From NCBI GenBank assembly GCA_044220725.1, contig JBGAQN010000001.1, positions 19,867-83,866 of the forward strand: 64,000 bases of DNA, given 5' to 3'. Shown piece by piece: positions 63,249 through 64,000 of this stretch. Origin of the DNA: Phosphoribacter sp044220725 (GTDB taxonomy: Bacteria; Actinomycetota; Actinomycetes; Actinomycetales; Dermatophilaceae). Both the position numbers and the translations under genes were made by a program. The stretch's first letter is position 1; every line of letters begins with the position of its first letter. A model generated the notes under the pieces. It was not told the origin of the DNA, did not search any database, and saw nothing but the letters and a program-made list of their open reading frames with translations.

Positions 63249-64000
63249 TCAGCCGACGGCGATGAGGGTGTAGCCGCCTGACTCACGCCGCTCCGGGTCG
63301 TGATGAGCGAACCGCAGCAGGTGCGCCGCCCGCTTGCCCGGCGCCAGGGCCTGCGCGAGGTCGACCCCGCCGAGGTCCCCAAGACCCCACAGCATGACCA
63401 CGCCCTCGACGAGGGCTTGCCCGGGCTCAAGATCGGTGAGGACCCCGACGAGTTCGGCGTGGTCGACCCCGAGCTTCTCGATGACCCGGCGCGTGGTCAA
63501 CGGCGTGGCGAATGGGTGCGCCCTGCCCCGCATCAGCGCTCGCTTGTCGATGATCCCGAGCTCCAGCCCGAGGGCCAGCACCTTGGCACTGTCGGCCACG
63601 AGCCAGCCCTTGCGGGTCTGGAACATGGTCAGCAGGTGCTGCTGTCCACCGCCGATCGGCACCCCGAGCCGCAGGCTCTTGGCCGTCGGCGCACCGAGGG
63701 AGCCGAGCACGCCGAACTCCGTTTTCGCTCGACCACCCACTGCCTGCAGCAGCGGCTTCACCGCCGGTCCACCGTGAATGAGCTCCAAAGTGCCGCCTTT
63801 GGCCACCATGCCGCCGAGACCGAAGAGCAGGTCCTTGGCGTTCGCCGGCCCCGCCAGGATGGTGAGGTTGCGCTGCCCGACATGGCGGTCGTGGTTGGCG
63901 TCCAGCGTCCCGCTCCACTGGTCGGCCGGGCAGCTCACGCTCGCCATGAGGCACTCGTGGCCGGTCAACGTGGCGGGGATGTCCCACGTCCGGTCGAGCT
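63249..64000 (-). CDS. Hypothetical protein, C-terminal part (runs off the right edge)
   Basis: The frame is open to the window edge; the visible 250 codons begin LDRTWDIPATLTGHECLMA. The sequence includes VSCPADQWSGTLDANHDRHVGQRN and many Gly/Leu-rich segments (LLFGLGGMVAKGGTLELIHGG). No family recognised and no membrane helix is obvious. Codon bias and length support a real gene. Confidence 0.6.
   Translation of the reverse strand, partial: LDRTWDIPATLTGHECLMASVSCPADQWSGTLDANHDRHVGQRNLTILAGPANAKDLLFGLGGMVAKGGTLELIHGGPAVKPLLQAVGGRAKTEFGVLGSLGAPTAKSLRLGVPIGGGQQHLLTMFQTRKGWLVADSAKVLALGLELGIIDKRALMRGRAHPFATPLTTRRVIEKLGVDHAELVGVLTDLEPGQALVEGVVMLWGLGDLGGVDLAQALAPGKRAAHLLRFAHHDPERRESGGYTLIAVG

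Overview
The window is a stretch of a high-GC (about 70% by eye) Gram-positive chromosome. Actinobacterial hallmarks are a two-domain glutamine-dependent NadE, an FprA-type ferredoxin reductase, a DesA3-like desaturase with its own reductase, a MoxR/DUF58/VWA operon, an Rv0909/Rv0910-like pair, VapBC and a lone LigD-type polymerase. A member of the Micrococcales is plausible, but the genus cannot be fixed from this sequence. No rRNA, tRNA, CRISPR array, insertion sequence or prophage was recognised.

Layout. 1-2265: start of a GH13 alpha-glucosidase, a divergent lipoprotein amidase, and a convergent VapBC pair. 2427-6903: secreted GDSL esterase, then gdhA bracketed by 52-bp tandem repeats, then fprA. 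7003-9879: potassium-handling group (KhtU-like antiporter, KhtT-like subunit, K+ channel). 9932-14381: DUF1015 protein, NadE, a short TetR regulator and a PH-like protein. 14561-19661: leftward operon of a membrane serine protease, MoxR ATPase, DUF58 protein and two VWA proteins. 19735-23410: LigD-type polymerase, a 72-residue protein and a membrane-anchored CHAT protein. 23571-27457: DesA3-like desaturase and reductase with a divergent PucR-type regulator. 27543-35205: phosphotransferase, a secreted hydrolase fused to an ABC ATPase with its permease, a membrane phosphodiesterase and hypotheticals. 35346-39825: operon of an MFS transporter, two esterases and an ATP-grasp protein. 39927-43941: Rv0909/Rv0910-like pair and a sarcosine/dimethylglycine-dehydrogenase-like flavoprotein. 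44200-52685: PIN remnant, SWIM-SNF2 helicase, double GNAT, GntR/ABC operon, RelA/SpoT-like protein. 52811-64000: enoyl-CoA hydratase fused to a DUF429-like domain, MFS, GlgP, sugar dehydrogenase, SDR, class III aminotransferase and a partial hypothetical.

The strongest signal is not a gene. The octamer GTATGCCG (reverse complement CGGCATAC) occurs about 117 times by hand count, in near-equal numbers on the two strands, inside and between genes. About two copies would be expected from composition. Pairs of copies often face each other as perfect hairpins, and one sits as a terminator between convergent genes (60279-60317). This is the pattern of a DNA uptake sequence, although other roles remain possible.

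Other repeats are also plentiful: two related families of 52-bp-period intergenic repeats, a two-copy 58-bp hairpin element, a 31-bp tandem repeat, and many in-frame minisatellites that insert low-complexity linkers into otherwise conserved enzymes.
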